Assembly: GCF_900105475.1 (NCBI RefSeq)
Contig: NZ_LT629777.1
Location: forward strand, 2,728,001 to 2,792,000
Source: Pseudomonas asplenii
Lineage (GTDB): Bacteria > Pseudomonadota > Gammaproteobacteria > Pseudomonadales > Pseudomonadaceae
Length of the DNA: 64,000 bases
Reading direction: 5' to 3'
Position 1 is the stretch's first letter; the number at the start of each line of letters is the position of its first letter. The position numbers and the translations under genes are program-made. Below the pieces are notes generated by a model. It did not search any database and was not told where the DNA came from. It saw only the letters and a list, made by a program, of their open reading frames with translations. Positions 16,202 to 26,658 of the stretch are shown here, in pieces.

Positions 16202-17635
16202 TCATAACCCGGCCTGGGCCCGATGGGGCTCGGCGCTGGGGAATACGTTGCGTTTGCAGATCTTCGTTTCGACCTTCTGCGGTGCCGTGCCGGCTTCCGG
16301 GCCCTGGACCTCGATGGCCAGCAGGTTCTGGTTGGCCCAGTCCTCGTCGGTACGCAGTTCGAAGGCGAAACGTCCGTCGGTGTCGGATGTTTCAGGTTTC
16401 TCGATCTTGATGTCCTCGTGGCGTCCGTTCATGTACCAGAGGGTGGCTTGCAGGGTTTTCACCGAGGTGTCGGCGAAGCGGATGTCGACCTGGTGACCGC
16501 TGTTGCGCAGGTCGCGGTTATTGCTGTTGACCAGTAGTTCGTTCTTGCCCGGTTTGACCGTGGTGCTGGCACTCATGTCAGCGGTTTTGCCTTCGCAGCC
16601 GTTGTCGAGTAATGACATCATTTGCCGGTAGATGGTTTCCTGATCCAGGCGATAGAGCGGCGAGAACTCCCAGATGAGGATCTTCGGCGGGGTCTTCTGG
16701 AACTCCTCGCTACCCAGGTACTGCAGCATCGAGCCTTCCAGACCGCCGCCAGGGAAGGCGACGTTGAGGATGTCGGCGCCGATGTACTGTTGCAGGAAGC
16801 CGGCGAAGTTGTAGTTCTTGCCGCTGTGGCTGGTGCCGACCAGGGTGATCTGCGGGTTGCCGGAATCGCCGAACAGGTCGCCGTCTGCCGCCTCGCCCTT
16901 GGGCTCGGTGCTGAACTGTTCCATGTACTGGATCGCGTAGCTGGTGCCGCACAACTGGCCGGCCATGTTGTGCAGGGTGCCGGTCTTGCCCATGCGCCCG
17001 GAGACATGTGTCTCGAAATCGCGATGGGGAATGTCGGCGAAGCCGGGCACCTGCTTGACGGTTTCAGCGACGATTTTTGCCGTGCGCTCGGCACCGTACG
17101 GCGTCCAGTGCTGGTCGCCGCGGAAGTAGAAATCGTGGGCCTGCTGCTCGTTGGTCAACGGCGACAGGTCGGGCACGTGATAACCCATTTTCGCGAAGCG
17201 GCCGAGCATTGTCTGGTAGTTGTGCAGGGCCTTCTGGTAATCGAACTTGTCGCGTTCGGCGGGGAACAGCTTGTTGCGGTTCACCAGGCCACGGGTCGGC
17301 TGGTAGACCACCACCAGTTCGACGCCCTTGCTCTTGAACGCATCATGCAGTTGTTGCAGGCGCTTGTAGCCGGCTGGCGTGGTGTCGAACTCGGTACGCA
17401 GGTCTTCCTGGGTACGGAACAGCCAGTCGCCCTGGGCTTGTACCAGGGTGGTGAAGTTCTGCTGGTAGCGGGTCACGTAGTTCTTGGCATCGTGGGCTGC
17501 CGGGCAGAGGCTGCAGCACGGTTCTGCCGTGAATTTCGGTGCCTGGACTTCCTCGGCCCGCAGATTGCCGCTGGCGGCGAGGATCGCGGTGGCCAGGGTG
17601 GACAGGCCGAGCAGTTTGAGCAGGTGTGGGTTCAT
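16202..17635 (-). CDS. algX: Alginate acetyltransferase and scaffold protein AlgX
   Basis: A periplasmic protein that acetylates alginate and forms part of the export complex with AlgK. From the ATG at 17635 it is 477 residues with a signal peptide ([23 protein letters not shown]). The SGNH domain shows DQHWTPYG (Asp and His) and [11 protein letters not shown] (nucleophile Ser), and the C-terminal 110 residues resemble the carbohydrate-binding module ([36 protein letters not shown]). A GAGG site about 9 bases upstream supports 17635 over in-frame 17644 and the TTG at 17650. It starts 12 bases after the algG stop. Confidence 0.95.
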   Translation of the reverse strand: MNPHLLKLLGLSTLATAILAASGNLRAEEVQAPKFTAEPCCSLCPAAHDAKNYVTRYQQNFTTLVQAQGDWLFRTQEDLRTEFDTTPAGYKRLQQLHDAFKSKGVELVVVYQPTRGLVNRNKLFPAERDKFDYQKALHNYQTMLGRFAKMGYHVPDLSPLTNEQQAHDFYFRGDQHWTPYGAERTAKIVAETVKQVPGFADIPHRDFETHVSGRMGKTGTLHNMAGQLCGTSYAIQYMEQFSTEPKGEAADGDLFGDSGNPQITLVGTSHSGKNYNFAGFLQQYIGADILNVAFPGGGLEGSMLQYLGSEEFQKTPPKILIWEFSPLYRLDQETIYRQMMSLLDNGCEGKTADMSASTTVKPGKNELLVNSNNRDLRNSGHQVDIRFADTSVKTLQATLWYMNGRHEDIKIEKPETSDTDGRFAFELRTDEDWANQNLLAIEVQGPEAGTAPQKVETKICKRNVFPSAEPHRAQAGL

Positions 17636-17646
17636 TAAGGTCATCC

Positions 17647-19233
17647 TCAATCGCGCATTTCGGTCTGGCGTTCGACGGGGTCGATCAGCACGGCTTTCTG
17701 CTGGCGCACCAGCAGGTCGAGAATTTCATCCTGGCGATCGCCGAGCACGCCGGTGAAGCTGATACCGCTGTTCTTGGTCGGAGCGAGCATCGACACCCGG
17801 TACAGTTCCAGGCTCAGTGGCGAGTCGATGGACAGCGGGCCGCTGCCGTTGCCAGCCAGCTCGCCGCCGACCACGATCAGCGAGACTTCGGCGTCGAACG
17901 GGTCGAGCCGGATGTCGCGGTCGGTGTTGCTCAGGTCCTTGATGTGGCCGTAGATGCCGGTCAGGCCGTTGGCCATCGCCAGGTTCTCGTACAGGCGCAC
18001 GTTGACGCTGTTGCGAATGCGGATGCCGTGGCGCTTGTTGCCGATCACCCGGTTGGCGTAGATCAGGTTGTCGGCGCTCTCGTAGAGGGTGATGCCGTCG
18101 GTGTGGTTCTTGTAGATCTCGTTGTAGGCGATCAGGTTGTTGACACTGTTGCGGTCGATCACCAGCCCCGAGAGGTGGTTGTCGTAGCTGCGGTTGTTGA
18201 AGATGAAGCTGTCGTTCACTTCCCGGGAAATGATGATGCCGTGCTTCTTCTTCGTGCCGTGCACGGTGTTGTCGGCGATGATCAGCCGGTGCGAACGGTC
18301 GTGGGGGTCGATGCCGTAGACGATGTTGTCGCGGTAGGTATTGCCCTTGAGCACGAAGTCGCGGGTTTCGTAGCAGTAGAAGCCGTACCACATGTCGCTG
18401 AACTCCGAGCCGATGATCCAGCCGGTCGGTTCGGGGCGCTTGAGCACCTTGGCCATGTTCGGCGTGTATTGGGAAATACTCACGCCATAGGACTTACTGT
18501 TGGAGTAGCCGAAGCTGGCCATCCTGCTATTGACGATGTAGGTCTCGGTGCCCCCCCAGGACAGCAGGAACGGGCGGAACTCCTTGGGTGAACGGAACGT
18601 TGCCGGGCCGTTGTCAGCCTCGCGCCAACCGGTGATCCTGGTATCGCGCACGAACAGTTGCCCGTCGTTGACCAGGAACGCACCGCCTTCCTGGGACAGC
18701 CGCAGTTCCTGGGTCTGCTGGTCGATTTCGAGGATGCCCTTGCGCCCGACCACGATCGGTATCCTGGCCAGGAACACCCCCGGCGAGGTTTCACTGATGT
18801 ATTTGGCCGGCAGCTTCTTGACCAGGTCCTTGAGGTTCAGGTAACCGTCGTCGATGAAGATCGCCTGGGGGATACCGTGCTGGCGCACCACCCATTCGGC
18901 CATCTTGTTGTCGCCGCCGATGAAGTCCTTGAGGGCGTCTTCCTGCATCATCCGGCGCACGCTGATCTTGCCCGGCTGGCTGCGCACGATCTTCGCCGCG
19001 ACGGCTTCGGCGGTGTAGCCGCCGAGGTCCGGCAGCTTGGGTTTATCCAGGTGCAGTGGCTCGATCGGCGCGCTGCTGACGGTGTAGCTCTTGGCCTGTT
19101 GCAGTTCCTTGGCAATGATCGGCGCCTGGCCGTTGCCGGCCGGCTTCTCGACGCTGGCCAGGGCCGTGCTGCCGACCAGCAGCAGGGCAGCGGCGAGGAC
19201 GCTGAGCGAGCCTTGCATGGCGATGTGATTCAT
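17647..19233 (-). CDS. algG: Mannuronan C5-epimerase AlgG
   Basis: A periplasmic epimerase converting D-mannuronate to L-guluronate in the polymer. The ATG at 19233 gives 528 residues and is preceded by GGGAG at good spacing; an upstream ATG at 19260 lacks a site. A signal peptide (GSLSVLAAALLLVGSTALA) is followed by a linker and a right-handed beta-helix whose repeats are visible (NLIAYNEIYKNHTDGITLYESADNLIYANRVIGNKRHGIRI). The catalytic DPHD motif occurs in VYGIDPHDRSHRLIIADN. It also protects nascent alginate from AlgL. Confidence 0.96.
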   Translation of the reverse strand: MNHIAMQGSLSVLAAALLLVGSTALASVEKPAGNGQAPIIAKELQQAKSYTVSSAPIEPLHLDKPKLPDLGGYTAEAVAAKIVRSQPGKISVRRMMQEDALKDFIGGDNKMAEWVVRQHGIPQAIFIDDGYLNLKDLVKKLPAKYISETSPGVFLARIPIVVGRKGILEIDQQTQELRLSQEGGAFLVNDGQLFVRDTRITGWREADNGPATFRSPKEFRPFLLSWGGTETYIVNSRMASFGYSNSKSYGVSISQYTPNMAKVLKRPEPTGWIIGSEFSDMWYGFYCYETRDFVLKGNTYRDNIVYGIDPHDRSHRLIIADNTVHGTKKKHGIIISREVNDSFIFNNRSYDNHLSGLVIDRNSVNNLIAYNEIYKNHTDGITLYESADNLIYANRVIGNKRHGIRIRNSVNVRLYENLAMANGLTGIYGHIKDLSNTDRDIRLDPFDAEVSLIVVGGELAGNGSGPLSIDSPLSLELYRVSMLAPTKNSGISFTGVLGDRQDEILDLLVRQQKAVLIDPVERQTEMRD

Positions 19234-19259
19234 CTCGGAAACTCCCTTCGCGGCCTGCA

Positions 19260-20744
19260 TCAGAAGCGCCAGATCACGTCGATGAACGCGCGGTGCATGT
19301 AGGAATCGACGTCGTGGCCGTAGGCGCTGCCCGGCTTGAACACGCCGCCACGAAAGCGCACCAGCGCCGAAGGCTCGTCGATCGATTGGCTCAGGGCTGC
19401 TGGCAGCAGGCCCTGTTTGAAGTACTTGGTGACCACCAGATCCATTTCCTGGCCCATGTCCTTCTTGCCGTCCTGCAGTGGCAACGAAGTGCTGGAGAGC
19501 AGGGCGCCGGTGGTGTCGTCGTAGGTGTTCTGCGCGGCATTGATGCCGTTGCTGCCGACGTCCTTGTTGCCGTCGACGCGCCAGAACTTGTGGTAGACCA
19601 GGCTGGCGTCGTAGTCCTCGCGCAGTTGCCAGGAGCCGAACAGGGTGGCGGTCTGCAGGTTGTTCATCTCGCCGCGGAAGGCTTCGCCGAAGCGGTGCAT
19701 GCGCGAACGGGTACCGGTGAAGTTCGAGCGGTTGCTCTCCAGGCCGTTCTGTTCGTAGTCACCGCTGGCACGGGCGTAGGCGGCACCGACCTGCCAGTTC
19801 GGATCGAGGCGCAGGCGCACACCGAGGTCAGTGGCCCAGCCATTGATGCTTTCGCCATGCTTGGCTTCGGCCGGCCGGCTGCCGTCGGCGTTTAGCGGGT
19901 TGACCGTATCGCGGTGGCCGCTCATGCCGGTCAGGCTGGCCCAGTAGTTGACGGTGTTGGTGTTGCGGAAGTTGTAGGCATCGCTGTTGGCTTCCAGGCC
20001 GAGCCAGGTCAGGTTGCCGTTTTCCTTTTTGTCCAGCGGGTCGCTTGCGACACCTGGCGTCGGGTAGTCGAGCTTGCCGTCGTCGTGCGTGTGATGGGCG
20101 CGCAGGCCGACCCACTGTCCTGGGGTCCACTGGTAGGCGACATCGCCGTAGATGTGCAGGCGGTCCTTGTCCTTGGGGGCCAGTTCGGTGAGGTCGGTAC
20201 GGTACTCGCTGAAACGCTCGGCCGCGCCGACATTGGCGCGCAGCAGGGTGGTGTCGAAGGTCCAGTTCAGCGCCTCGATGTTGGTGTCGCGCCACTGCCC
20301 GTCGTCGTTGCGCAGGCGTTGGCGACCGAACTTGAGGATCTCGCCGGGGTAGGCGGTGAGGCCCTGGTAGCCGACCCAGAATTCGCGCAGGGCCAGGTAG
20401 CTCTTGTCCGCCTTGCGGGCGTCGTTGCTTGAACTTTCCTGGTCGCCGTTGGCTTGTTGCAGGGTGTCGGTTTCGATGATGTCGGTGGCGGTCACGGCCT
20501 GGCCCATGGCGTAGGCGCTCCAGTTACCGCTTTCACCGTAGACCCAGGGACGCAGGTCGAGGCCGACGCCGTTGGCGTCGCCACCCTTGAGGGTACCGAG
20601 GTCGCGGTCGTCTTCCGACTGCGCGGTGATCTTCACTTCCAGGCCGAAGTTCCGGGTCTCGGTGAATGCCGCCAGGGTCGGCGTCGACCAGGCCAGGGCA
20701 AAGCTCAGGCCGATGCCGGCCTTCACGAAAGGATTGAGTGTCAT
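19260..20744 (-). CDS. algE: Alginate export outer-membrane porin AlgE
   Basis: A 494-residue outer-membrane beta-barrel through which alginate leaves the cell. It has a signal peptide ([17 protein letters not shown]), alternating aromatic-rich strands throughout, long loops, and ends in an aromatic residue (FIDVIWRF), the usual barrel assembly signal. [34 protein letters not shown] is typical of the family. Its start overlaps the algK stop by 4 bases, fitting the known AlgK-AlgE partnership in the outer membrane. Confidence 0.96.
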   Translation of the reverse strand: MTLNPFVKAGIGLSFALAWSTPTLAAFTETRNFGLEVKITAQSEDDRDLGTLKGGDANGVGLDLRPWVYGESGNWSAYAMGQAVTATDIIETDTLQQANGDQESSSNDARKADKSYLALREFWVGYQGLTAYPGEILKFGRQRLRNDDGQWRDTNIEALNWTFDTTLLRANVGAAERFSEYRTDLTELAPKDKDRLHIYGDVAYQWTPGQWVGLRAHHTHDDGKLDYPTPGVASDPLDKKENGNLTWLGLEANSDAYNFRNTNTVNYWASLTGMSGHRDTVNPLNADGSRPAEAKHGESINGWATDLGVRLRLDPNWQVGAAYARASGDYEQNGLESNRSNFTGTRSRMHRFGEAFRGEMNNLQTATLFGSWQLREDYDASLVYHKFWRVDGNKDVGSNGINAAQNTYDDTTGALLSSTSLPLQDGKKDMGQEMDLVVTKYFKQGLLPAALSQSIDEPSALVRFRGGVFKPGSAYGHDVDSYMHRAFIDVIWRF

Positions 20745-22150
20745 AGGGTCTTTTCCTCGCTGTCGCCTTCCTGCAGGACTTGTTGCAGGTCCAGTGCGTT
20801 GCGGCTCAGGGTGCCGCGCAGGCGCTGTTCCTGCTGCAACAGGCGCTGGGCGTCGGCGCGCTGGGCAGGCGGCAGTTGTTCGTCGAGTTGCTGGGCCAGC
20901 TCATTGGCTTGCGGGGTGTCCTGGGCCTTCGCCAGTTGGCTGAAGACATAGGCGTTGAGCGGGTCGGGCTTGGTCCCGCGCCCCTGGGAAAACAGCTGGG
21001 CGATGGCGAAGTCGGCGCTGTTCTGGCCGTTGCGGGCGGCCGTGAGCAGGTGGTCGAGGGCCTTCTGTGGATAGACCTGGCCGAGGTAGCCACGGCGATA
21101 GATCTGTCCCAGGTAGTAGTCGGCGGCGACTTCCCGACCGAGCGCTTTCTGAAAGTGGGCCTCGGCCTGTTTCGCATCGGCCGGCACCCACTTGCCCTCG
21201 TAGTAGAGTTTGCCCAGCAGCAGCTCGGCACGTGGCTGATCGGCGGCGCGGCCGTTGTCCAGGTACTCCATCATCTGGTCGACGTTACCCAGGTCGGGGA
21301 AGTCGTAGAGCAGTTGGGCCAGGCTGACCCAGGAGGCCGGGTAGCCGGGGGCGACCTGTTCCAACAGCTCTTGCGCGGTTTTCGCATCCGGCTGGCCGAG
21401 GCTCGAGTCGGCCAGCACGCGGGCCACGCTGTCCACGCGCTGGGCGCCCACGCTGCCGCGCTTGTAGGCCGCCTGCAACTGCTTGAGCAGTTCGGCCTGC
21501 TGTTCCGGCTGGGCACGCTTCTGGTACACGGTGGCCAGCTCGACGTAGCAGATGTCGGTGCTGTTGAGCGCGGCCTTGCAGATTTTCTCGACCTCGTCCA
21601 GGTGCTGGTCGTAGGTGTTCTGGGTCCGGTAGAGCAGCACCTGGGCCAGGCCCGCCTCCGGGTAACCGGCTGCGCGCCACTGGTCGATCTGCCGCTGGGC
21701 GTTGACCTCGGGGAAGCTCTGCGGGAATTGCAGGTAGAGCATCGCCAGCGGGATCAACGTGTTGCCTTCACCGTTGGCGAAGGCTTTTTTCAACAGGGCC
21801 TCGGCTTCATGGTGCTCGGCTTCGGTCGCGCCGGGCTTGGCCACCAGCAGGCGTCCCAGCCGTGCCTGGGCACGGGGCGAGGTGTCGGCGGCGGCGCGGT
21901 AGGTCGCCTCGGCTTGCCGGATCTGCGCGGGGTCGCGGCTTTCCACCTGGATATCGGCCAGGCCGACCTGTGCCTCGCTGTAGCCCAGGTCTGCCAGCTT
22001 GCGATAGTTCTGCTCGGCCAGTGCGGTGTCGCCACGCTTGAGCGCTTCATTCGCCAGGCGCTGGTCGGGCAGGCCGGCGCAACCGGCCAGGCCGATGGTC
22101 ATGGCCAATGTCAGCGGTAGGGGCAGTGTGCGTAAGGTCGTCACAGACAT
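20741..22150 (-). CDS. algK: Alginate export lipoprotein AlgK (TPR/Sel1 repeats)
   Basis: A 469-residue outer-membrane lipoprotein that positions AlgE and links it to AlgX. The signal ends with the lipobox GLAGC near residue 24. The mature part is a series of Sel1/TPR-like helical repeats ([86 protein letters not shown]). The stop overlaps the algE start. It is 9 bases downstream of alg44. Confidence 0.96.
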   Translation of the reverse strand: MSVTTLRTLPLPLTLAMTIGLAGCAGLPDQRLANEALKRGDTALAEQNYRKLADLGYSEAQVGLADIQVESRDPAQIRQAEATYRAAADTSPRAQARLGRLLVAKPGATEAEHHEAEALLKKAFANGEGNTLIPLAMLYLQFPQSFPEVNAQRQIDQWRAAGYPEAGLAQVLLYRTQNTYDQHLDEVEKICKAALNSTDICYVELATVYQKRAQPEQQAELLKQLQAAYKRGSVGAQRVDSVARVLADSSLGQPDAKTAQELLEQVAPGYPASWVSLAQLLYDFPDLGNVDQMMEYLDNGRAADQPRAELLLGKLYYEGKWVPADAKQAEAHFQKALGREVAADYYLGQIYRRGYLGQVYPQKALDHLLTAARNGQNSADFAIAQLFSQGRGTKPDPLNAYVFSQLAKAQDTPQANELAQQLDEQLPPAQRADAQRLLQQEQRLRGTLSRNALDLQQVLQEGDSEEKTL

Positions 22151-22159
22151 GTCCTCTGC

Positions 22160-23332
22160 TTACCGGCCAGCAGCCGTGGCTTTGTCGATCAGCCAGCTCA
22201 GGCTCGGGCCACGGTCGCTGTTCACTTCCACCGGGCGGCCAGCCAGGGTGCTGTCGAGGGCTTCGTCCGGCTTGATCAGCACGCGGATATCGGAGGACAG
22301 GTCATCGCTCTTCAAGCTGGAGCTGCTGACGATCTTGCCCTGGCGTACCTGTTCCTCGCCGGCGACCTGGAAGCTCACGCGAGTGCCGGGACGCACTTCA
22401 CCGAACTGGCGATAGGAGAAACGTGCCTCGACATTGGCGACGCTGTTGCGTGGTACCAGTTGGAAGATCACGTCGCCCTTGCTGGCGTACTGGCCGTTGG
22501 CGACCAGTTGTTGCGCCACGATGCAGTCGCAAGGCGAGGTCAGGGTGCCGGTCATCTGCTTGCCGAACAGTTCCTCGACCTTGGCTGGCTGCAACTGGTC
22601 TTCGTCCAGGTGGCCCTTGAGCACGTCGAGCATGCTGGTGCTGAAGCTCGCCAGTGGCGCGCCCTTGGCGGCGATGCCGTCTTCCTTGAGCAGGCTCTGC
22701 ACGGTGCCGTCGCGCGGCATGGTGACGTTCAGGCCCGGTACGCTGACCAGGCCGGCCTGGGCGTGGCTGACGAAGTACATGCCGTAGACCGACTTGAGTA
22801 CGAAGCCGAATGCCGCGAGACCGATGGCGAACACGCCGAGGCTGAAGGTCACCGCACGCACCCGACCAAGCGGGCTCAGGCCGCCACCGTCGTCCTTCTT
22901 GCGGCGGGCCTTGGTGAAGTTGTCGCGTTGCAGGGTGGCGAGCACGTCGCCCATGCTGACGATGTCGCCGGCCAGGTGCGAGGTGATCAGGTGGCGCAGG
23001 GTGGCGATGTCCTGCGGTTCCAGGTTCTGGAACTGGCAGCCGACCCGGCCGTTCTGGCGATCGTAGGAACGGATCTGCAGTTCGACATCCATGGCCAGGC
23101 CCAGGTTGTCGATGACGAATTGCAGGCGGCCCTTGTGCACTTCACCGGGGGTCAGTTCCTGTTGTTGTGGCAGGTTGAAGCTCAGGCCGCCGGCGGACAG
23201 GTCGTGCAGGCGCACTTCGAGCGGCTTGCCCTCGTTACCGAAGAATCGCAGCTTGGCCGGGATCTTGACGCGCGCATGCTGGCGCTGCGCTTCGGATTCG
23301 TGGACGACGTTGGCGTTGACTTTAGAGTTCAT
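22160..23332 (-). CDS. alg44: Alginate co-polymerase Alg44 (PilZ domain)
   Basis: A 390-residue inner-membrane protein that binds cyclic-di-GMP and activates Alg8. The N-terminal PilZ domain shows the RxxxR motif (QRQHARVKIPAKLRF) and DLSAGG, the DxSxxG motif, so ligand binding should be intact. A single membrane segment (VTFSLGVFAIGLAAFGFVLKSVYGMYFV, about residues 160-187) precedes a periplasmic HlyD-like domain (MTGTLTSPCDCIVAQQLVANGQYASKGDVIFQLVPR). Alginate polymerisation should therefore respond to cyclic-di-GMP in this strain. Confidence 0.96.
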   Translation of the reverse strand: MNSKVNANVVHESEAQRQHARVKIPAKLRFFGNEGKPLEVRLHDLSAGGLSFNLPQQQELTPGEVHKGRLQFVIDNLGLAMDVELQIRSYDRQNGRVGCQFQNLEPQDIATLRHLITSHLAGDIVSMGDVLATLQRDNFTKARRKKDDGGGLSPLGRVRAVTFSLGVFAIGLAAFGFVLKSVYGMYFVSHAQAGLVSVPGLNVTMPRDGTVQSLLKEDGIAAKGAPLASFSTSMLDVLKGHLDEDQLQPAKVEELFGKQMTGTLTSPCDCIVAQQLVANGQYASKGDVIFQLVPRNSVANVEARFSYRQFGEVRPGTRVSFQVAGEEQVRQGKIVSSSSLKSDDLSSDIRVLIKPDEALDSTLAGRPVEVNSDRGPSLSWLIDKATAAGR

Positions 23333-23370
23333 GAGTTAAAGCTCCAATTGGCTAATTCAGGCGAGTCGGG

Positions 23371-24852
23371 TCAGACCATCGTCATCAGCACGGCAATGAA
23401 AATGCTGCCGGCCGAGAAGGTCATGGTCCGGGACGACCAGGTGTTGAACCAACCTTGAAAACTGGCGAGGTCGCGGCTCAATTTGGTGTCCTGGCGGGTC
23501 CAGGACTGGCGGTCCAGACGGAAGAACACGTAGATCTTCATCAGGGCGCCGACGATCTGGTTGTAATAGAGAATCACCGGGTAGGCCGGGCCGATGCTGT
23601 GGCCCGAACAGGCCAGCAGGATCGTCAGGATCAGACGGGTGATACCGATCCACAGCAGGTAGGCGAGGACGAACTCGATGCCGTACTTGAAGCTGGCGAT
23701 CAGTGCCACGGTCAGTCCCAGCAGCGAGGTCCACATCGACACGCGCTGGTCGAACAGCACCACGCTGGTGAACAGGCCGAGGCGACGGATACCCAGGCCC
23801 AGGGCCCTGGAGTTCTGCCGCAGGTTGTTGCCATACCAGCGATACATCAGCTTGCGGCTGGACTTGATGAAGCTCTTTTCCGGTGGGTGCTCGACGGTGT
23901 GGATCGCCGCGTCAGGCACGTAGAAGGTGTCGTAGCCCAGGCGCATCAGGCTGTACCAGCTGGACTTGTCGTCACCGGTGAGAAACTTGAAGCGGCCCAG
24001 GCGCCAGTGTTCCAGCGAGTCGTTCTCGACGTCGGCGATGAACCCCGGGTCGGTGACCACTTCGGCACGGAACACCGACATGCGGCCGGTCATGGTCAGC
24101 ACCCGTTTGGACAGGGCCATGGAGCACATGTTGATGTGCCGCTGGGCGAAGCGCAGCTTGTGCCACTCGCTCATCACGTAGCCGCCGCGGACTTCGCAGA
24201 ACTCGTTGGTGGTCAGCCCGCCGACATTGTCGAACAGGTGGAACCACGGCACGGTCCGGCGTACCACGCCTTCGCTGAGTACGGTGTCGCCGTCGATCAC
24301 CGCAACGACCGCACGACTGTCCGGCAGGTGCCTGGAGATCGCCCGGAAGCCGAAAGCCAGGCCGTCGCGTTTGCCGGTACCGGCGATACGGACGAAGTCG
24401 AGTTTGACCCGTTCCGGTGGGTTCATCCGTGCCCAGAGGCTCTTGACTAGCAGTTCATCGGACATCTCCACCAGCGAGCAGACCACGGTGGTAGGGAAAC
24501 CACAGTCGATGGCTTCGCGGATCACCGACTGGTAGACCTGGGCCGTAGTGTGGGCATCGATACGAAAGCTGGTGACCATCAGGAACACATGGGAGGGATC
24601 TGCGGCCTTGCCCAGCTTGCGCAATTTGCGCCGTAGGTACGGGTAGACGATGTAGAGAAAAATCATCCCGCGCACGAAATGGGTGGCGCCCATGGAATAG
24701 CGCCAGATACCCACGGCACCGATCAGGAAGATGAAGTCCTTGGATTCGGCATCGAAGGTCGAGGTGGGCAGCAGTGAGGCCAGGCCCATCAGCAACGTCA
24801 GGTAGAACAGCCAACCGGCGGCCTGGAGAAGGCCATGTTTCAGCCTGTGCAT
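23371..24852 (-). CDS. alg8: Alginate polymerase Alg8 (glycosyltransferase family 2)
   Basis: An inner-membrane GT2 enzyme that polymerises mannuronate from GDP-mannuronate. From the ATG at 24852 it is 493 residues, matching known Alg8; the frame runs on upstream without homology. Membrane segments lie at both ends, with the catalytic domain between: [12 protein letters not shown] (metal-binding Asp motif), [26 protein letters not shown] (acceptor-site acidic residues) and [13 protein letters not shown], similar to the QxxRW element. An ATG at 24861 is a possible alternative. It lies 154 bases after algD, a spacer with a hairpin. Confidence 0.95.
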   Translation of the reverse strand: MHRLKHGLLQAAGWLFYLTLLMGLASLLPTSTFDAESKDFIFLIGAVGIWRYSMGATHFVRGMIFLYIVYPYLRRKLRKLGKAADPSHVFLMVTSFRIDAHTTAQVYQSVIREAIDCGFPTTVVCSLVEMSDELLVKSLWARMNPPERVKLDFVRIAGTGKRDGLAFGFRAISRHLPDSRAVVAVIDGDTVLSEGVVRRTVPWFHLFDNVGGLTTNEFCEVRGGYVMSEWHKLRFAQRHINMCSMALSKRVLTMTGRMSVFRAEVVTDPGFIADVENDSLEHWRLGRFKFLTGDDKSSWYSLMRLGYDTFYVPDAAIHTVEHPPEKSFIKSSRKLMYRWYGNNLRQNSRALGLGIRRLGLFTSVVLFDQRVSMWTSLLGLTVALIASFKYGIEFVLAYLLWIGITRLILTILLACSGHSIGPAYPVILYYNQIVGALMKIYVFFRLDRQSWTRQDTKLSRDLASFQGWFNTWSSRTMTFSAGSIFIAVLMTMV

Positions 24853-24942
24853 AATCTGCATCCATCTGTGTCTCGGGCTGGGCCCGAGGGGGTCTTTAGT
24901 AATCCTGGGTGTAGGCGCCCCGAGGGGTGCCTTCGTCAGCAA

Positions 24943-24983
24943 ACCGGCCCCTACAGGGAGGGGAGGGACCCGTGAGGGCCGGT
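24943..24983. repeat. Hairpin-forming spacer between algD and alg8
   Basis: ACCGGCCC at 24943-24950 is complementary to GGGCCGGT at 24976-24983. Further toward alg8, GGCGCCCC and GGGGTGCC (about 24914-24931) can form another compact stem. The 154-base algD-alg8 spacer is unusually long for this operon and has clear RNA folding potential. Confidence 0.5.
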
Positions 24984-25006
24984 CTGTCAACGCTCGACCG
25001 CGGGGG

Positions 25007-26323
25007 TTACCAGCAGATCCCTTCGGCGTGGCTACTGGCGCTGCTCGGTCTGGACATGAAGCCGACCAGGTCGATGACCTGCTTGCCGTGCGGTGCCTTT
25101 TCGGCCAGTTCGCGGAACTTCTCGTCGCGGTTACCGAGGATGATCACGTCGCTGTTGTCGATCACCGACTCGAAGTCGGCATTGAGCAGGGACGACACGT
25201 GAGGGATTTTCGACTCGATGTAGTCCTTGTTCGCGCCGTGAACACGGGCGTACTCGACGTTCTTGTCGTAGATGCTCAGGTCGAAACCCTTGCCGATCAG
25301 CATTTCCGCCAGTTCCACCAGCGGGCTTTCGCGCAGGTCATCGGTGCCGGCCTTGAAGCTCAGGCCGAGCAGGGCGACCTTGCGTTTTTCATGGCTGGCG
25401 ACGATGTCGAAGGCGTTCTGTACCTGGCTTTCGTTGCTGCGCATCAGCGAGTTGAGCAGTGGCGATTCGACGTCCAGGGAGCTGGCGCGGTAGGTCAGGG
25501 CGCGGACGTCCTTGGGCAGGCAGGAGCCGCCGAAGGCGAAGCCGGGGCGCATGTAGTACTGGGACAGGTTGAGGGTCTTGTCCTGGCAGACCACGTCCAT
25601 CACTTCACGGCCATCGACGCCGACAGCCTTGGCGATGTTGCCGATCTCGTTGGCGAAGGTCACCTTGGTGGCGTGCCAGACGTTGCAGGTGTACTTGATC
25701 ATCTCGGCCACTTCGATGTCCTTGCGGATGATCGGTGCGTCGAGTTCTTCGTAGAGGGCTTGCAGGACATCGCCGGAGGCGCTGTCGAGTTCGCCGATGA
25801 CGGTCATCGGAGGGAAGTCGTAGTCTTTGATCGCGGTACTTTCACGCAGGAACTCGGGGTTGACCGCGACGCCGAAGTCGACGCCGGCCTTCTTGCCCGA
25901 GCAGTCCTCGAGAATCGGGATCACCACGTTCTTCACGGTACCTGGCAGCACGGTGCTGCGCACGACGATGGTGTGGCGGGTGGTCTTGTCACGCAGGACG
26001 AAACCGATTTCACGGCACACCGATTCGATGTAGTTCAGTTCCAGATCACCGTTTTTCTTGCTCGGTGTGCCGACGCACAGCATCGACACGTCGGTGGTCC
26101 GAATCGCCTCGGCGAAATCGGTGGTACCACGCAGGCGACCGCTGGCAATGCCCTGAGCCAACAGCTCTTCCAGGCCCGGCTCGACAATCGGCGATTTGCC
26201 GTTGTTGATCAGGTCGATCTTGTCCTTGGAAATATCAACGCCAACGACATCATGACCGCGTGCAGATAGGCAACCGGCACAGACTGCACCGACGTAACCC
26301 AAACCGAATATGCTAATGCGCAT
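25007..26323 (-). CDS. algD: GDP-mannose 6-dehydrogenase AlgD
   Basis: This enzyme oxidises GDP-mannose to GDP-mannuronate with two NAD+, the committed step of alginate synthesis. It is 438 residues with the Rossmann motif GLGYVG at residues 7-12, the catalytic cysteine in [12 protein letters not shown], and the UDP/GDP-sugar dehydrogenase C-terminal domain ([41 protein letters not shown]). It is the first gene of the twelve-gene operon and the point of transcriptional control, with a 961-base non-coding region upstream. Confidence 0.97.
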   Translation of the reverse strand: MRISIFGLGYVGAVCAGCLSARGHDVVGVDISKDKIDLINNGKSPIVEPGLEELLAQGIASGRLRGTTDFAEAIRTTDVSMLCVGTPSKKNGDLELNYIESVCREIGFVLRDKTTRHTIVVRSTVLPGTVKNVVIPILEDCSGKKAGVDFGVAVNPEFLRESTAIKDYDFPPMTVIGELDSASGDVLQALYEELDAPIIRKDIEVAEMIKYTCNVWHATKVTFANEIGNIAKAVGVDGREVMDVVCQDKTLNLSQYYMRPGFAFGGSCLPKDVRALTYRASSLDVESPLLNSLMRSNESQVQNAFDIVASHEKRKVALLGLSFKAGTDDLRESPLVELAEMLIGKGFDLSIYDKNVEYARVHGANKDYIESKIPHVSSLLNADFESVIDNSDVIILGNRDEKFRELAEKAPHGKQVIDLVGFMSRPSSASSHAEGICW

Positions 26324-26373
26324 TTCATTTACCTCTATCTTAATTACGCCCTCAACAGGCGAAAGTTAGTGTG

Positions 26374-26403
26374 GTCAATAGTCGTAGTGCGCTCGAAAGT
26401 TCC
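26374..26403 (-). promoter_or_regulatory. Candidate AlgU (sigma-22/RpoE-type) promoter of algD
   Basis: Read on the minus strand, 26403-26397 is GGAACTT, an exact match to the -35 element of AlgU-dependent promoters. About 17 bases on, ATTGA occurs where TCTGA or TCCAA is expected, only a partial -10 match. The algD ATG follows about 50 bases after the likely start point. AlgU control of algD is established in P. aeruginosa; its use here is inferred. Confidence 0.55.
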
Positions 26404-26562
26404 GCCACATGAGGCGGTTCTATCAAGTGCAGGCATATAAATATTGAGTGGCTAAATAATTGCACTCAAGCCGTGCGCAACTTGGCCTTGTTGTGAGGGT
26501 CATGCCCTTTAATGTGGCCAGCCGTCAGCACGACGGCGCGTGTCAGCAGGCTTGCAGTTCGC

Positions 26563-26658
26563 TTATGCCCGTTGTAGAGCCTTTCGGGTCAATAGCCTGC
26601 AAGTGTCTGACTGGTGCGTTGTCTGAATGGCCACCCTGGCCTTATAGGGGATATTCAT
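26563..26658 (-). CDS. Possible 31-residue small ORF upstream of algD
   Basis: The frame MNIPYKARVAIQTTHQSDTC... (31 residues) starts at 26658, preceded by CAGGAGAT about 8 bases upstream, a very good ribosome-binding site for this genome. It is in the same direction as algD, 239 bases upstream. The peptide has no membrane segment or known motif. It could be a regulatory leader peptide or a chance frame; only the strong ribosome-binding site argues for translation. Confidence 0.3.
   Translation of the reverse strand: MNIPYKARVAIQTTHQSDTCRLLTRKALQRA

Noticed and set aside
25028..26269. 413-codon plus-strand frame opposite algD
   Set aside because: It is a mirror frame of algD and has no recognisable motif.
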